From assembly GCA_946185535.1 (NCBI GenBank), contig CAMHJX010000016.1, positions 1 to 64,000 of the forward strand: DNA of 64,000 nt, read 5' to 3'. This DNA comes from an uncultured Bacteroidales bacterium. GTDB taxonomy: Bacteria > Bacteroidota > Bacteroidia > Bacteroidales > F082. The notes under the pieces are model-generated. The model was not told where the DNA came from, searched no databases, and saw only the letters and a list, made by a program, of their open reading frames with translations. How positions within the stretch are numbered: position 1 is the stretch's first letter; the number at the start of each line of letters is the position of its first letter. This document shows positions 45,801 to 53,207 of this stretch, one piece after another. The position numbers and the translations under genes are program-made.

Positions 45801-46040
45801 TTGGATGAAGGCGGCCTTGTAGAAGTTGCCTGACTTCTCGTCGGCGGTAACAATGCCGTACACCGAGGCGTCATAGTTAAATACGGTACCCGATTCCATT
45901 TCAAGAAGATCAGCAATGGTGTAAACCGTACCAACAGGCAAGTCCTGAATAGGCGGTTCGGGATACTCTTTCTTGCAGGCGGTGAACATCATGCCCACCA
46001 TGGCAAGCAACGTAAAGATGTTTAATACTCTGTTTTTCAT
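42855..46040 (-). CDS. DUF5689-type surface lipoprotein with three tandem repeats
   Basis: A 1061-residue lipoprotein with lipobox MFTAC (Cys about 21). Residues about 25-250 resemble DUF5689, an OB-like domain. Three tandem modules of about 165 residues follow (each FGTYxTYDxxGPQSWxIDYxTAKMTGY...VTIxxS...W...G...VAVKY), separated by Pro/Gly linkers. Then come a second OB-like domain (about 770-870, ITAWVQGYIVGAV-like) and a final choice-of-anchor-J-like module. There is no T9SS sorting domain. It lies 105 bp downstream of the TonB receptor gene, and a divergent nuclease gene follows upstream. By analogy with related loci it may serve nucleic acid capture. Confidence 0.75.
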   Translation of the reverse strand: MKNRVLNIFTLLAMVGMMFTACKKEYPEPPIQDLPVGTVYTIADLLEMESGTVFNYDASVYGIVTADEKSGNFYKAAFIQDRATGAALELHLDAVSGLRIGDSIRVYLKDVTYSLYNNLPQLSNFEADGHIIILANDKPIKPTLTTIANINAGQHMAGLVRLENVRFTEKNTFADPSGYGNRTLADPSDYSQTVIVRTSNYANFANDSLPQGTGNLTAIATVYGNTWQLYIRSARELEFEGYVPGEDSGLPYYQDFASSFGTYSTYDVLGPQSWEIDYNTAKMTGYVNSTNNENQDWLISARFSLEGVSQASMTMKYIARYFANLNQDVTIQVSSDYVSGDPTLANWTQVSANLSEGSNWTDFYSTTIDLSQFAGQKICVAVKYLSDNVKAGTIEVQSILIQEGSGPTPPPGPNPGGEVQNMPYTQSFASEFGTYMTYDELGPQSWEIDYSTAKMTGYVNPNYYANTDWLISSPVAITGVSDAKMTMKYIGRYFTNINNEVTIWASTNYAWGSDPTQTTWIPVSADLREGSNWTDFLTAEISLTQFVGQTVTFAVKYTSTDSKAGTMEIQSITIEEGSGETPPTPPTPGGGTQYLPYNQSFATEFGTYMTYDAYGPQSWMIDYNTAKMTGYENGTNNANEDWLISSPVAITGVSDAKMTMVYIARYFNNISDVTIWASTDYTWGSAPTSASWTEVPATLIQGNNWNDFTTADISLTQCVGQTVTLAVKYVSDDVKAGTIEIQSITIQEGSGEEPPTPPTPPGPGAGSGTASDPYNVSSGIGLQGQSVTAWVQGYIVGAVRNGLSTVTSNDDVIWSIPVDSYTNVVIADDVTCREIANCIIVNLPSGKPLRTQVNLYDNPGNYGKQLAVLGTLRNYFGQAGLRDSNGTEADFVLEGGVTPPTPGTEIFSESFATGQGNFTIEDVNLPSGLSYVWQHAPSYSCMKASAYVSGQNYAAESWLVSPAINLSGVSSAKLSFSQAVNYASPQGTLCVMISTNYNGNVSNATWTELNLDQWPAGNNWTFITSTTDLTSYVGQTVTIAFKYTSSTSASATWEVKDFVVE
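43770..45295 (-). repeat. Three tandem coding repeats of about 480 bp
   Basis: Approximate units are 45295-44820, 44780-44300 and 44265-43785. They encode the three near-identical modules of the surface lipoprotein, and long stretches are conserved at DNA level too. Copy number could vary by recombination. Confidence 0.8.
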
Positions 46041-46084
46041 TTTATTTGATGTTGAATTGTTAATCGTTGAATCGTTGAATTGTT

Positions 46085-46145
46085 TGGCTTTCAGCTATCA
46101 GCATTCAGCAAGTTGGCTGACGGCTGATAGCTGATGGCTGACAGC
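46085..46145. repeat. AGCTATCAGC inverted repeat
   Basis: AGCTATCAGC (46093-46102) pairs with GCTGATAGCT (46123-46132), with further GCTGATGGCTGACAGCT copies. It lies between the TonB receptor stop and the surface lipoprotein start. CTGATAGCTGATGG arrays are a common intergenic repeat in Bacteroidota. It may reduce read-through. Confidence 0.7.
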
Positions 46146-48770
46146 TCATTTTCTGACTGTCAAGCTAATGTAATAATTCAAACCGTACATATACGAATAC
46201 TTGTCCGGGAACATATCGGGGTTGTTGGCGTTGAAGCGCAACTGCTCGTAACCGTAAAGGATAGCACTCTTGTTGTTGAGCAGGTTGTTGACACTTAAAT
46301 TGAAGAGGAAATAGTAGCCTTTGTAACGCTTTGAGAAACCGCCATAGAAGTCAAGCGTGAACGTGGGCTTTAACGGGTTTTGACTCAGAACGTCCTCGAT
46401 GCGGATGTCGCCCACGGCGTAGTGGTCCATACCGTGTTTCGTGTGGTTATAGGGGTTCACATCGAAGTACATATTGGCCATATAGTTACCGTTGAGGCTC
46501 ACCCACCAATACTTAGGCGAGTTGTACTTGATACCTAACGAAGCCACCGTCTCGGGACCCGAAGAAACGTGATAGTTTTTCAGATAAGCCGTATGACCAT
46601 CGATGTAGGCAATGTCGTTGTTATCGTCATACACCGAGAACAACGGGTTGTTGGCATAGACATGGATACCGTTGGCAGCTGCGGCCTGCAGGGTGACCGT
46701 TGGCGAGACATTATATTCAGCTCCCATTTCCAAACCGACGCAGCGTTGTTTGGTGCCCGTCATGATGAAGTTGATGAACTCACTGGTGTAGGAGTTAGCG
46801 CTAGTGGTAGTATTCTGATAGACGTTCTCGCAATAGAAGCTACGGTTCCAGATGATATTGTTATAGGTATTGTAATAACCTGTCAAACGGAACTTGAACT
46901 CAGGCGAACGGTACATGTAGCTCAAATCGACAGCGTTGATGCGCTCGCTCTTCAGGTCGCCTTCGACGACGGTGTGACGCGTACGCGGCGACACATAGAT
47001 ATCGCGGAATTGGGGAGACTGTAACATGTATGCCCAATTGACCACGATGTGGTTACGACCATTTATAGCATAGGAAATGCCGGCCTTCACACCCGGATCC
47101 AAGAAATTGTGCTTCTCATCATCACCGTAAGATCTGTCCGCAAACTCACCATTTTGGAAGAGGCCAGTACGCCAGATTTGAGTGAATGAAAGCTGCATAC
47201 CAAGATACAAGTCGAAGTTGCCGACAAGCCAGTCGATCTGATCCCAAACTCGGCCATAGTTGCGGTTGGCGTAATAGTTATAATTAATGATGTCGCCGAC
47301 CTTGGCCACATGGTTCGTGTTGAGCAGGTTGGTCTGACAGTCATCGGTTTCAAGGTTTTCGGCATACTTATTAATATCATAGTAGTAGTCGCCGCCAAGG
47401 AGATCGTTGACGCACTCGTAATAATGCGTTCTCGATACATTGACCGCCAAACCGCCTGTCATGATGAGGTTGGGCGCGAACTCATGCTTGAAGTATGAGG
47501 CGCCACCCGTTTGCATCTTGTCATAGTGGCGTTCAGCGAGGATATACTTCGAGAAACTTCCCGTCACCGTGCCGTCTTTTCCGTTGTTGGCGTTCTGTAC
47601 AGTGAAAAGGTGGTTGCGATTAGCCATGTAGAGGGCATCCCAGTCGATCTGGGTGACTTTCGGATCGCGGTTACGCCATGCCTCAAACTGTGCCTCAATT
47701 TCAGCCGTACTATGGGCATTGGTTTCATAATAACTTGGCAGGTTCTTATAATAGTCAGGACGCGGGTCGGGAGCTTCACCCCATTCTAGCGAGGTCTGAC
47801 CAGCCTTGCCAGCAAAAAAGTAGGCCGAAGTCTGGAACGAAGTCTTCCTGTTCGGCGTCCAATACCAAGTGAGGCTGGAGAAAGGTTGGTGATAGGTGCT
47901 CACACGTGAGTTGCGGATCACCTGCGTACCATTTTCGTCGATGGTCTGATAGCCCCAGTTGGGATTGTAGTAGTTGGAACCGACAAGGTCGTATGCTTCC
48001 TGCACAACGGGTGCCGAGCCGCCGCGCTGCGAGGGTGCGCCGAACACAGTGAGGTCGAGGCTATGCTTGTCATTGAGCTTTTTCTCCACGGAGAGGAAAT
48101 AGCTGTAGGCCTGGTAGAAAGAGCCTTCCGTGTAACCCGTCACGGTGCTATACAAGTGGTTCTTCCAATTGGAATCATAGTTGCCATTGGCATGAATCCC
48201 TGAATAGCGTCCGCTGGCGGCAGCCATCAGGTACCAACCATCACCTATCTCGCCAGTACCTATAGAGGCCATGACGCGGTGGTTGTAGGAACGGTTGCTG
48301 AGAGCATAGCTCAGCGAAATCTGCTTGCGGTACTGAGAGGCGCGTGTCGAATAAGCCGTGAGGCCACCCAAGTTACCGAAGCCAGCATCGGTCTTTCCGA
48401 GACCTTCGACAAGCACCGAGTTGCGGAAAGCGTCGTTGAGACCGCCCCAATTACTGAAGACGGGGCGTCCCGTCTCAGGGTCGTTCATCAGGATGCCGTT
48501 AATCATCACGTCGCTGTACTTCGAGTCGTTGCCACGCACACGATAGCGCAGCGAGCCGAAGTTGTAGGCCGCGATGCTGTTGAACACGTCGCGTGACGAG
48601 TTCAGCAAAGTCGAGGCATCATTGACCGAGGTGGAGGACTCCTCGAAGTCGGAATCCATCAGAATCACCGTCGGCACTTCATTGTTGTTCAGGTCGGCAG
48701 TGTCAATAACTTGGGCATACGCCCCCGTCATCAGCATCGCTACGACCGCTAAAAGTAGTATTTTTTTCAT
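46146..48770 (-). CDS. TonB-dependent outer-membrane receptor
   Basis: An 874-residue protein with signal peptide ending GAYAQ (about 20), a plug domain (about 50-160: FGSLRYRVRGNDSKYSDVMINGILMNDPETGRP) and a 22-strand type barrel with a terminal aromatic/basic end (YISLTVRK). There is no carboxypeptidase-like or SusC N-terminal extension and no SusD partner. The neighbouring DUF5689-type lipoprotein and divergent secreted nuclease are the usual partners in a Bacteroidota locus. I infer uptake of nucleic-acid breakdown products or another ligand handled by these proteins. Confidence 0.85.
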   Translation of the reverse strand: MKKILLLAVVAMLMTGAYAQVIDTADLNNNEVPTVILMDSDFEESSTSVNDASTLLNSSRDVFNSIAAYNFGSLRYRVRGNDSKYSDVMINGILMNDPETGRPVFSNWGGLNDAFRNSVLVEGLGKTDAGFGNLGGLTAYSTRASQYRKQISLSYALSNRSYNHRVMASIGTGEIGDGWYLMAAASGRYSGIHANGNYDSNWKNHLYSTVTGYTEGSFYQAYSYFLSVEKKLNDKHSLDLTVFGAPSQRGGSAPVVQEAYDLVGSNYYNPNWGYQTIDENGTQVIRNSRVSTYHQPFSSLTWYWTPNRKTSFQTSAYFFAGKAGQTSLEWGEAPDPRPDYYKNLPSYYETNAHSTAEIEAQFEAWRNRDPKVTQIDWDALYMANRNHLFTVQNANNGKDGTVTGSFSKYILAERHYDKMQTGGASYFKHEFAPNLIMTGGLAVNVSRTHYYECVNDLLGGDYYYDINKYAENLETDDCQTNLLNTNHVAKVGDIINYNYYANRNYGRVWDQIDWLVGNFDLYLGMQLSFTQIWRTGLFQNGEFADRSYGDDEKHNFLDPGVKAGISYAINGRNHIVVNWAYMLQSPQFRDIYVSPRTRHTVVEGDLKSERINAVDLSYMYRSPEFKFRLTGYYNTYNNIIWNRSFYCENVYQNTTTSANSYTSEFINFIMTGTKQRCVGLEMGAEYNVSPTVTLQAAAANGIHVYANNPLFSVYDDNNDIAYIDGHTAYLKNYHVSSGPETVASLGIKYNSPKYWWVSLNGNYMANMYFDVNPYNHTKHGMDHYAVGDIRIEDVLSQNPLKPTFTLDFYGGFSKRYKGYYFLFNLSVNNLLNNKSAILYGYEQLRFNANNPDMFPDKYSYMYGLNYYISLTVRK

Positions 48771-48817
48771 ATTGAACTTGTTATGATTTGCGTTGGGTTT
48801 TGCCTACAATAAGCAGG

Positions 48818-48825
48818 CAAATGTA
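48818..48825 (-). promoter_or_regulatory. -7 element of the TonB receptor gene
   Basis: TACATTTG on the minus strand, 47 bp upstream of the start codon. Confidence 0.5.
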
Positions 48826-48870
48826 GGAAAAGTTCTTTTACATCGGTGGTTTTATTATGGATTTTTTTGT

Positions 48871-48878
48871 TACTTTTG
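48871..48878 (+). promoter_or_regulatory. -7 element of the nuclease gene
   Basis: TACTTTTG, 31 bp upstream of the start codon at 48910. It is divergent from the receptor promoter, with 45 bp between the two -7 elements, so one regulator could serve both. Confidence 0.6.
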
Positions 48879-48909
48879 CCGCGTTATCAATCCAAATTTC
48901 ATTCTCACC

Positions 48910-49956
48910 ATGAAAAAGCACTATGTTTTCATATTGGCACTTTTGGCGTTCGGCCTTGGAATGAACCACATTTCAGCCCAAGAGCAACAAGCCTATAAGG
49001 TCGGTTTGGTCGGTTTCTATAACCTGGAAAACCTCTTTGACACCATCAACGACCCGAATAAAAACGATGAGGAGTTTTTGCCCCAAGGCGCCAACCAGTG
49101 GAATACCGAGAAATACCTCAACAAGCTTCATAACATGGCATACGCCATCTCAACTATCGGCACAGACATCACACCCGATGGTGTAGCTGTCCTCGGCATG
49201 TCGGAGATGGAAAACCGCACCGTGTTGGAGGACCTTGTGTCCCAACCTGAACTGAAGGATAGAAACTACCAAGTGGTGCACTACGACTCGCCCGACCGCC
49301 GTGGCGTGGATGTTGGATTGCTCTACAACCCGAAGTATTTCAAGCCGACCAACAGCAAGTCATACCGCACCGTCGTTCCTAATGACCCCGAATTCATCAC
49401 CCGCGACCAGCTGGTCGTCTCTGGCCTCTTCGATGGCGAGATGATGCACTTCATCGTCATGCACTGGCCTTCACGCGCAGGTGGAGAGAAGCGCTCCATG
49501 CCAGGCCGTATTGCCGCTGCCAACCTCTGCCGCCACATCGCCGACAGCATCATGCGCGAGGACCAAAGCGCCAAGATCATCATGATGGGCGACTTCAACG
49601 ACTACCCTGACAGCAAGAGCGTGACAAACTATCTCCGTGCCTCAGGCGACATGAAAGACCTGCGCGACGGCGAGTTTTTCAACCCCATGTATGAGCTGCA
49701 CAAAAAAGGCTATGGTACCAATTACTACCGCGATGCACCTGGCGTGCTCGACCAGATGATCCTCACTCCTGCCCTGTTACCCAATGGCTACGACAGCTAT
49801 CAGTTCAAGAACGCGAAAGTACACAATAAGGAGTTCCTGAAACAACATGGCGGCAAATACAACGGCTATCCCTTCCGCACCTTCGGCAGCGGCGTCTGGA
49901 TGGGTGGCTACAGCGACCACTTCCCGGTATATGTCATTCTGCTGAAGAAAGCTTGA
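48910..49956 (+). CDS. Secreted endonuclease/exonuclease/phosphatase family protein
   Basis: I start at MKKHYVFILALLAFGLGMNHISAQ (48910), giving 348 residues with a signal peptide. The EEP fold motifs are present: FYNLENLFDT near 40, SEMENRTVLEDL, MHWPSRAGGE, MMGDFNDYP (catalytic Asp/Asn) and the terminal SDHFPVYV (catalytic Asp-His). Members hydrolyse phosphodiester bonds in nucleic acids or phospholipids. It is divergent from the TonB receptor gene and likely acts in the periplasm or at the surface together with it. Confidence 0.85.
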   Translation: MKKHYVFILALLAFGLGMNHISAQEQQAYKVGLVGFYNLENLFDTINDPNKNDEEFLPQGANQWNTEKYLNKLHNMAYAISTIGTDITPDGVAVLGMSEMENRTVLEDLVSQPELKDRNYQVVHYDSPDRRGVDVGLLYNPKYFKPTNSKSYRTVVPNDPEFITRDQLVVSGLFDGEMMHFIVMHWPSRAGGEKRSMPGRIAAANLCRHIADSIMREDQSAKIIMMGDFNDYPDSKSVTNYLRASGDMKDLRDGEFFNPMYELHKKGYGTNYYRDAPGVLDQMILTPALLPNGYDSYQFKNAKVHNKEFLKQHGGKYNGYPFRTFGSGVWMGGYSDHFPVYVILLKKA

Positions 49957-49985
49957 TTTCCAAGTTACACTCTTTTATTGGGTAG

Positions 49986-50315
49986 TTATGCATCTATGAT
50001 GTTGGGATCGAACAAGAATTCATAGATTCCAGTCATAACAATGCCGAAATCATCTCGACGCAACTTCATGCGTTCTCCAACGATCACCATCTTCTTGAAA
50101 GCGTCGCCTATCTGCTTCAATGAGCGCTTTTCCTGCTCCATTTTTTCCACATCGGGCATACGGAAGGCTGACTGGAGGTAATAACGGCGTGAGCTGAGGT
50201 TGCATACGAAATCAACTTCAAGGGTCACACGCTGCCACTTGCCATCCTCGGTTTTTACTCGGACACCCACATTGCCCACATCGACGAGGAAGCCTCTGTT
50301 AAACAGGTCGTTCTA
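49986..50315 (-). pseudogene. C-terminal remnant of an AAA/DUF4143 ATPase gene
   Basis: The frame is open from 50312 and closed just upstream by TAG. It reads NDLFNRGFLVDVGNVG..., VTLEVDFVCNLSSRRYYLQSAFRMPDVEKMEQEKRSLKQIGD and ends DPNIIDA. This is the restriction-nuclease-like C-terminal end of the AAA ATPase plus DUF4143 proteins common in Bacteroidales. About 330 N-terminal codons with the Walker motifs are missing. A shorter reading starts at ATG 50279. Confidence 0.7.
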
Positions 50316-50397
50316 TCTGCATAGTAATCAATTATTATCCGTTGCAATTATACCTATTTTTGTAATAATCACATATTCTTTTTACGAAAAAAAGCAG

Positions 50398-52947
50398 TCA
50401 TCGTATCATTATCTTATTTGTGTAAACTTTCCCTTCCGCATCTGTAATGCGCAGCAGGTAAAGACCTTCCGGCAGGCTGTTCACATTGACTTCGTTGGTG
50501 CCACGGACCACCTTTACCAGTTGGCCCAAGGCGTTGTAAACCTGGATTTCAGCCGCTTCAAGGCCATCAATCCGCAGGGTCTCCGAGGCAGGATTGGGAT
50601 AGACCTCCACCCTACTGGCTTCGGTTTCGGCCATGCCATCGACCGACCAATACACCCTCACGAAATACTCGAACTCATTGTACTTCGACCTAGCAGGAGC
50701 CGAAAAACAATCATTGGCTTGGTAGTAGGCCACCACCTTATATAAATAGAAGGTTTCGTCTTCCAAGACACTATTGTCGATAGAGGAAGTGAGGCCAGGA
50801 CTCACTGTCTTGATAACCACCCAGTCCATATCCGACTCCTTGGTGCGATAGACAATGTATTGTGTCAAGCCGTCGTTGTGCTCGGGGCACACCCAAGTCA
50901 GGTTCACTTTGTTGTTGGGTGTCATCTCAAACCAAAGGTTAGTGGCGGGCTGGCAGTCTTCGCCGACGGTGACACAGGCCTCGTTGGTGGGTTCGCTCTC
51001 GCCAGAGGCACAGAAAGCCGTCACATAGTAACAATGGCCGCCATAGTTTGGTTCTTCGTCGATAAACCCTGTTTCCTGCCCTGATACCGTAGCCAACAAA
51101 GTTCCATCGCGATACACATTATAGTTTTCTGCTTCGGCTGAATCGAACCAATCCAACACTGCATAATCGTCCTCCGCAAAAGCATACAAGTCGATAGGCC
51201 TACCACAATCCTCACCATTGCCGCAACTGTTGTTCGTATGCAGGAAAACACCATCCCTCAAATCGGCAACAGGACCCGAATAGGCATAGACCACTTGGTT
51301 TTCAGCGTCCCTAATGGTAAACGAAAGCTCAACGACAGCACTGTTTCCCTTGACCCAGGCGAAAGAAACATACCCCAACGGCACATCGACCTGGAACATG
51401 GCAGACGACGATGTCGGCGAGACGCTTCCATACACCTGCATGGCATTGTTCAGCACCTGAACTTCAGCCCCTTCCCAGCCATTTGAATTGCTGGTGCTAC
51501 ATTCGATGGTCCAAGTGCAACTTGGTCCGAAGCGCACCTCGCTTTGCGTAGCCATCAGACCTTGAATGTTGTTGTTTACCGCATACACTTGATAGTCGTG
51601 CAAGCCATAAAACGGCACTTCGTCGGTGATTTCCATGGCCGCGCCAGGCGTGACATCGTTTTCGGTATATATTACGTTTCCGTCGCGCTTGACAACGATT
51701 TGGTCAATATGGGTCAGATTGCTTTCATTCAGGTTTTTGGTGGGATTGTTCCAACGCACGGTACAGGCGTAGGACACATCGGAAAGCGGCTCTACGACCA
51801 ATGCCGTTGGGGCTTTGGGCATATTGTTGAAGATGTCGAGAGGACGTGCGTCGGCAACCATCTTCTGTGCCAAGGTCCAATGCGTGTTGTAGGTGTAGAA
51901 ATTGTCGATGCTGAAATAGCCATCCAATTCACCGCCCCAGCACCAGTTGATGTGAATCAAGCCGTTGGCATCATAGCCATCTAAAACAAAGGCATGGGCC
52001 GAACCGCCATCGGCCAAGGCTCCGTAGAGGATTGGGGTGGCCAAATCCAAGGCTTCATGAATGAGAGTGACCCACTGTTTGTAGGTATAATTCTCACGCA
52101 AGATGCTGTGTGAAGTACAATAGCCAAAATAAGAGCTCAAGGCCGCAGGGATACTTTGGTGCAAGGCGCCGCTTCCGTAACTGCCATAGAACATATTGAC
52201 GCTCACACCGCAATGGTACATTGCAGTAGCCACATTCAGGTCATCGTCGTTCAACGACTCTGGCATCTCATCCCAATGATAAGTGGTCGCTCCGAAGTCG
52301 GCATATAAATCCCCGTACGGAGGACAGTTATAGGTATGAGTCCCCGTGCCGTGTTCAGGATAGTTCCAATACTTCAACACTTGCGCCATCGAAGTGGCCA
52401 CACAGCCCGCATAGGTGTAACCGCAAGGGCCGTCATCGTCTTTTGGGCAACAGGCATTATAGTAGCAGCCTTGATCCCAATGTGTAGTAATCAATGGCGG
52501 AACAACGGCTGTTTTTGCAGTCTGTGTCTGACCAAAGCGTTCCAAATTCTCCCATTCTCGGGCAATCTCGAAATCTGCTATCTGCAGGTTTTCTTCCGCA
52601 AAATCAACAGACTGGCCGTAGCCGTCGAGGAAATAGGCCAAACCATCGGGGATGTTTTCCGTGTTGAACGATCCCGTTTCGGAATAGCCCAACACCGGAC
52701 TCGTCAAGTCGCAGGCCGAAACGATGATGAAACCGCCCGAAGCGACATTGAAGACATAGCATGAGGGACGCCCTTTGCTGGTAAGGGTGGTGTAAACCCA
52801 TTCCAGTTGGGTGTTGTGCTTGAAATTGGCCTCGACGAACTTCTTGCCCAAGGCCTTGGCGCGCTGCGTATCGACATTTCCGGCGAAGGCGGAAAACGAC
52901 ACCAGTAGCAGGGCAACCATCAGGGTGTAAAATCTGTACTGTTTCAT
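50398..52947 (-). CDS. C10-family cysteine protease with T9SS sorting domain
   Basis: I start at MKQYRFYTLMVALLLVSFSAFAG (52947), giving 849 residues; the frame upstream holds the promoter. The layout is a signal peptide, an inhibitory propeptide (about 25-150), and a streptopain-like catalytic domain with Cys in GCVATSMAQVLKYWNYP near 183, His in SAHAFVLDGYD near 317 and NWCWGGELDGYF near 333 (usually NWGWGG). Fibronectin-like modules (about 380-770) and a type A T9SS sorting domain (YPNPASETLRIDG...YNALGQLVK) follow. It resembles PrtT/periodontain-type proteases and should be surface-attached. Two TACAGATTTTT boxes precede its promoter. Confidence 0.9.
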   Translation of the reverse strand: MKQYRFYTLMVALLLVSFSAFAGNVDTQRAKALGKKFVEANFKHNTQLEWVYTTLTSKGRPSCYVFNVASGGFIIVSACDLTSPVLGYSETGSFNTENIPDGLAYFLDGYGQSVDFAEENLQIADFEIAREWENLERFGQTQTAKTAVVPPLITTHWDQGCYYNACCPKDDDGPCGYTYAGCVATSMAQVLKYWNYPEHGTGTHTYNCPPYGDLYADFGATTYHWDEMPESLNDDDLNVATAMYHCGVSVNMFYGSYGSGALHQSIPAALSSYFGYCTSHSILRENYTYKQWVTLIHEALDLATPILYGALADGGSAHAFVLDGYDANGLIHINWCWGGELDGYFSIDNFYTYNTHWTLAQKMVADARPLDIFNNMPKAPTALVVEPLSDVSYACTVRWNNPTKNLNESNLTHIDQIVVKRDGNVIYTENDVTPGAAMEITDEVPFYGLHDYQVYAVNNNIQGLMATQSEVRFGPSCTWTIECSTSNSNGWEGAEVQVLNNAMQVYGSVSPTSSSAMFQVDVPLGYVSFAWVKGNSAVVELSFTIRDAENQVVYAYSGPVADLRDGVFLHTNNSCGNGEDCGRPIDLYAFAEDDYAVLDWFDSAEAENYNVYRDGTLLATVSGQETGFIDEEPNYGGHCYYVTAFCASGESEPTNEACVTVGEDCQPATNLWFEMTPNNKVNLTWVCPEHNDGLTQYIVYRTKESDMDWVVIKTVSPGLTSSIDNSVLEDETFYLYKVVAYYQANDCFSAPARSKYNEFEYFVRVYWSVDGMAETEASRVEVYPNPASETLRIDGLEAAEIQVYNALGQLVKVVRGTNEVNVNSLPEGLYLLRITDAEGKVYTNKIMIR

Positions 52948-52989
52948 GGCTAAAAAACGTTTTAATGATACCTTTTTGTTTTGTGCCCC

Positions 52990-52997
52990 CAAAATTA
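52990..52997 (-). promoter_or_regulatory. -7 element of the C10 protease gene
   Basis: TAATTTTG on the minus strand, 42 bp upstream of the start codon. The nearest CTTG is 22 nt upstream, slightly longer than the usual 19-21, which would fit an activator-dependent promoter. Confidence 0.6.
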
Positions 52998-53036
52998 TAT
53001 AAAAAAACAGGCAATTTTTCAAGCCCAAGGGGCTAA

Positions 53037-53101
53037 TACAGATTTTTTCTGGAACTTGGTTTTGAAAATCAATGGATTACAATAAAAATGTACAGATTTT
53101 T
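53037..53101 (-). promoter_or_regulatory. Paired TACAGATTTTT boxes upstream of the C10 protease gene
   Basis: Exact copies start at 53037 and 53091 (54 bp apart, same orientation). They lie 39 and 93 nt upstream of the -7 element at 52990-52997. Confidence 0.6.
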
Positions 53102-53114
53102 GTTGGAGAAAACC

Positions 53115-53185
53115 GCACAAAAAAGCCACCAAAAACATCCAAAATGTCCCTGTCGCCAATGGGATAGGATGGTTTTTTGGTGGCT
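53115..53185 (-). terminator. Terminator of the T9SS cargo operon
   Basis: A long hairpin with arms AGCCACCAAAAACATCC and GGATGGTTTTTTGGTGGCT (53124-53185, one bulge) contains a small inner stem. On the minus strand it is followed by TTTTTTGTGC. Confidence 0.8.
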
Positions 53186-53207
53186 CAACTGTTTTTTGGG
53201 AAATCCC

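Noticed and set aside
52929-52940. Possible seventh TACAGATTTT-like box in opposite orientation within the C10 protease gene
   Set aside because: It matches only 10 of 11 positions, is in the coding start, and lies on the other strand. I treat it as chance.
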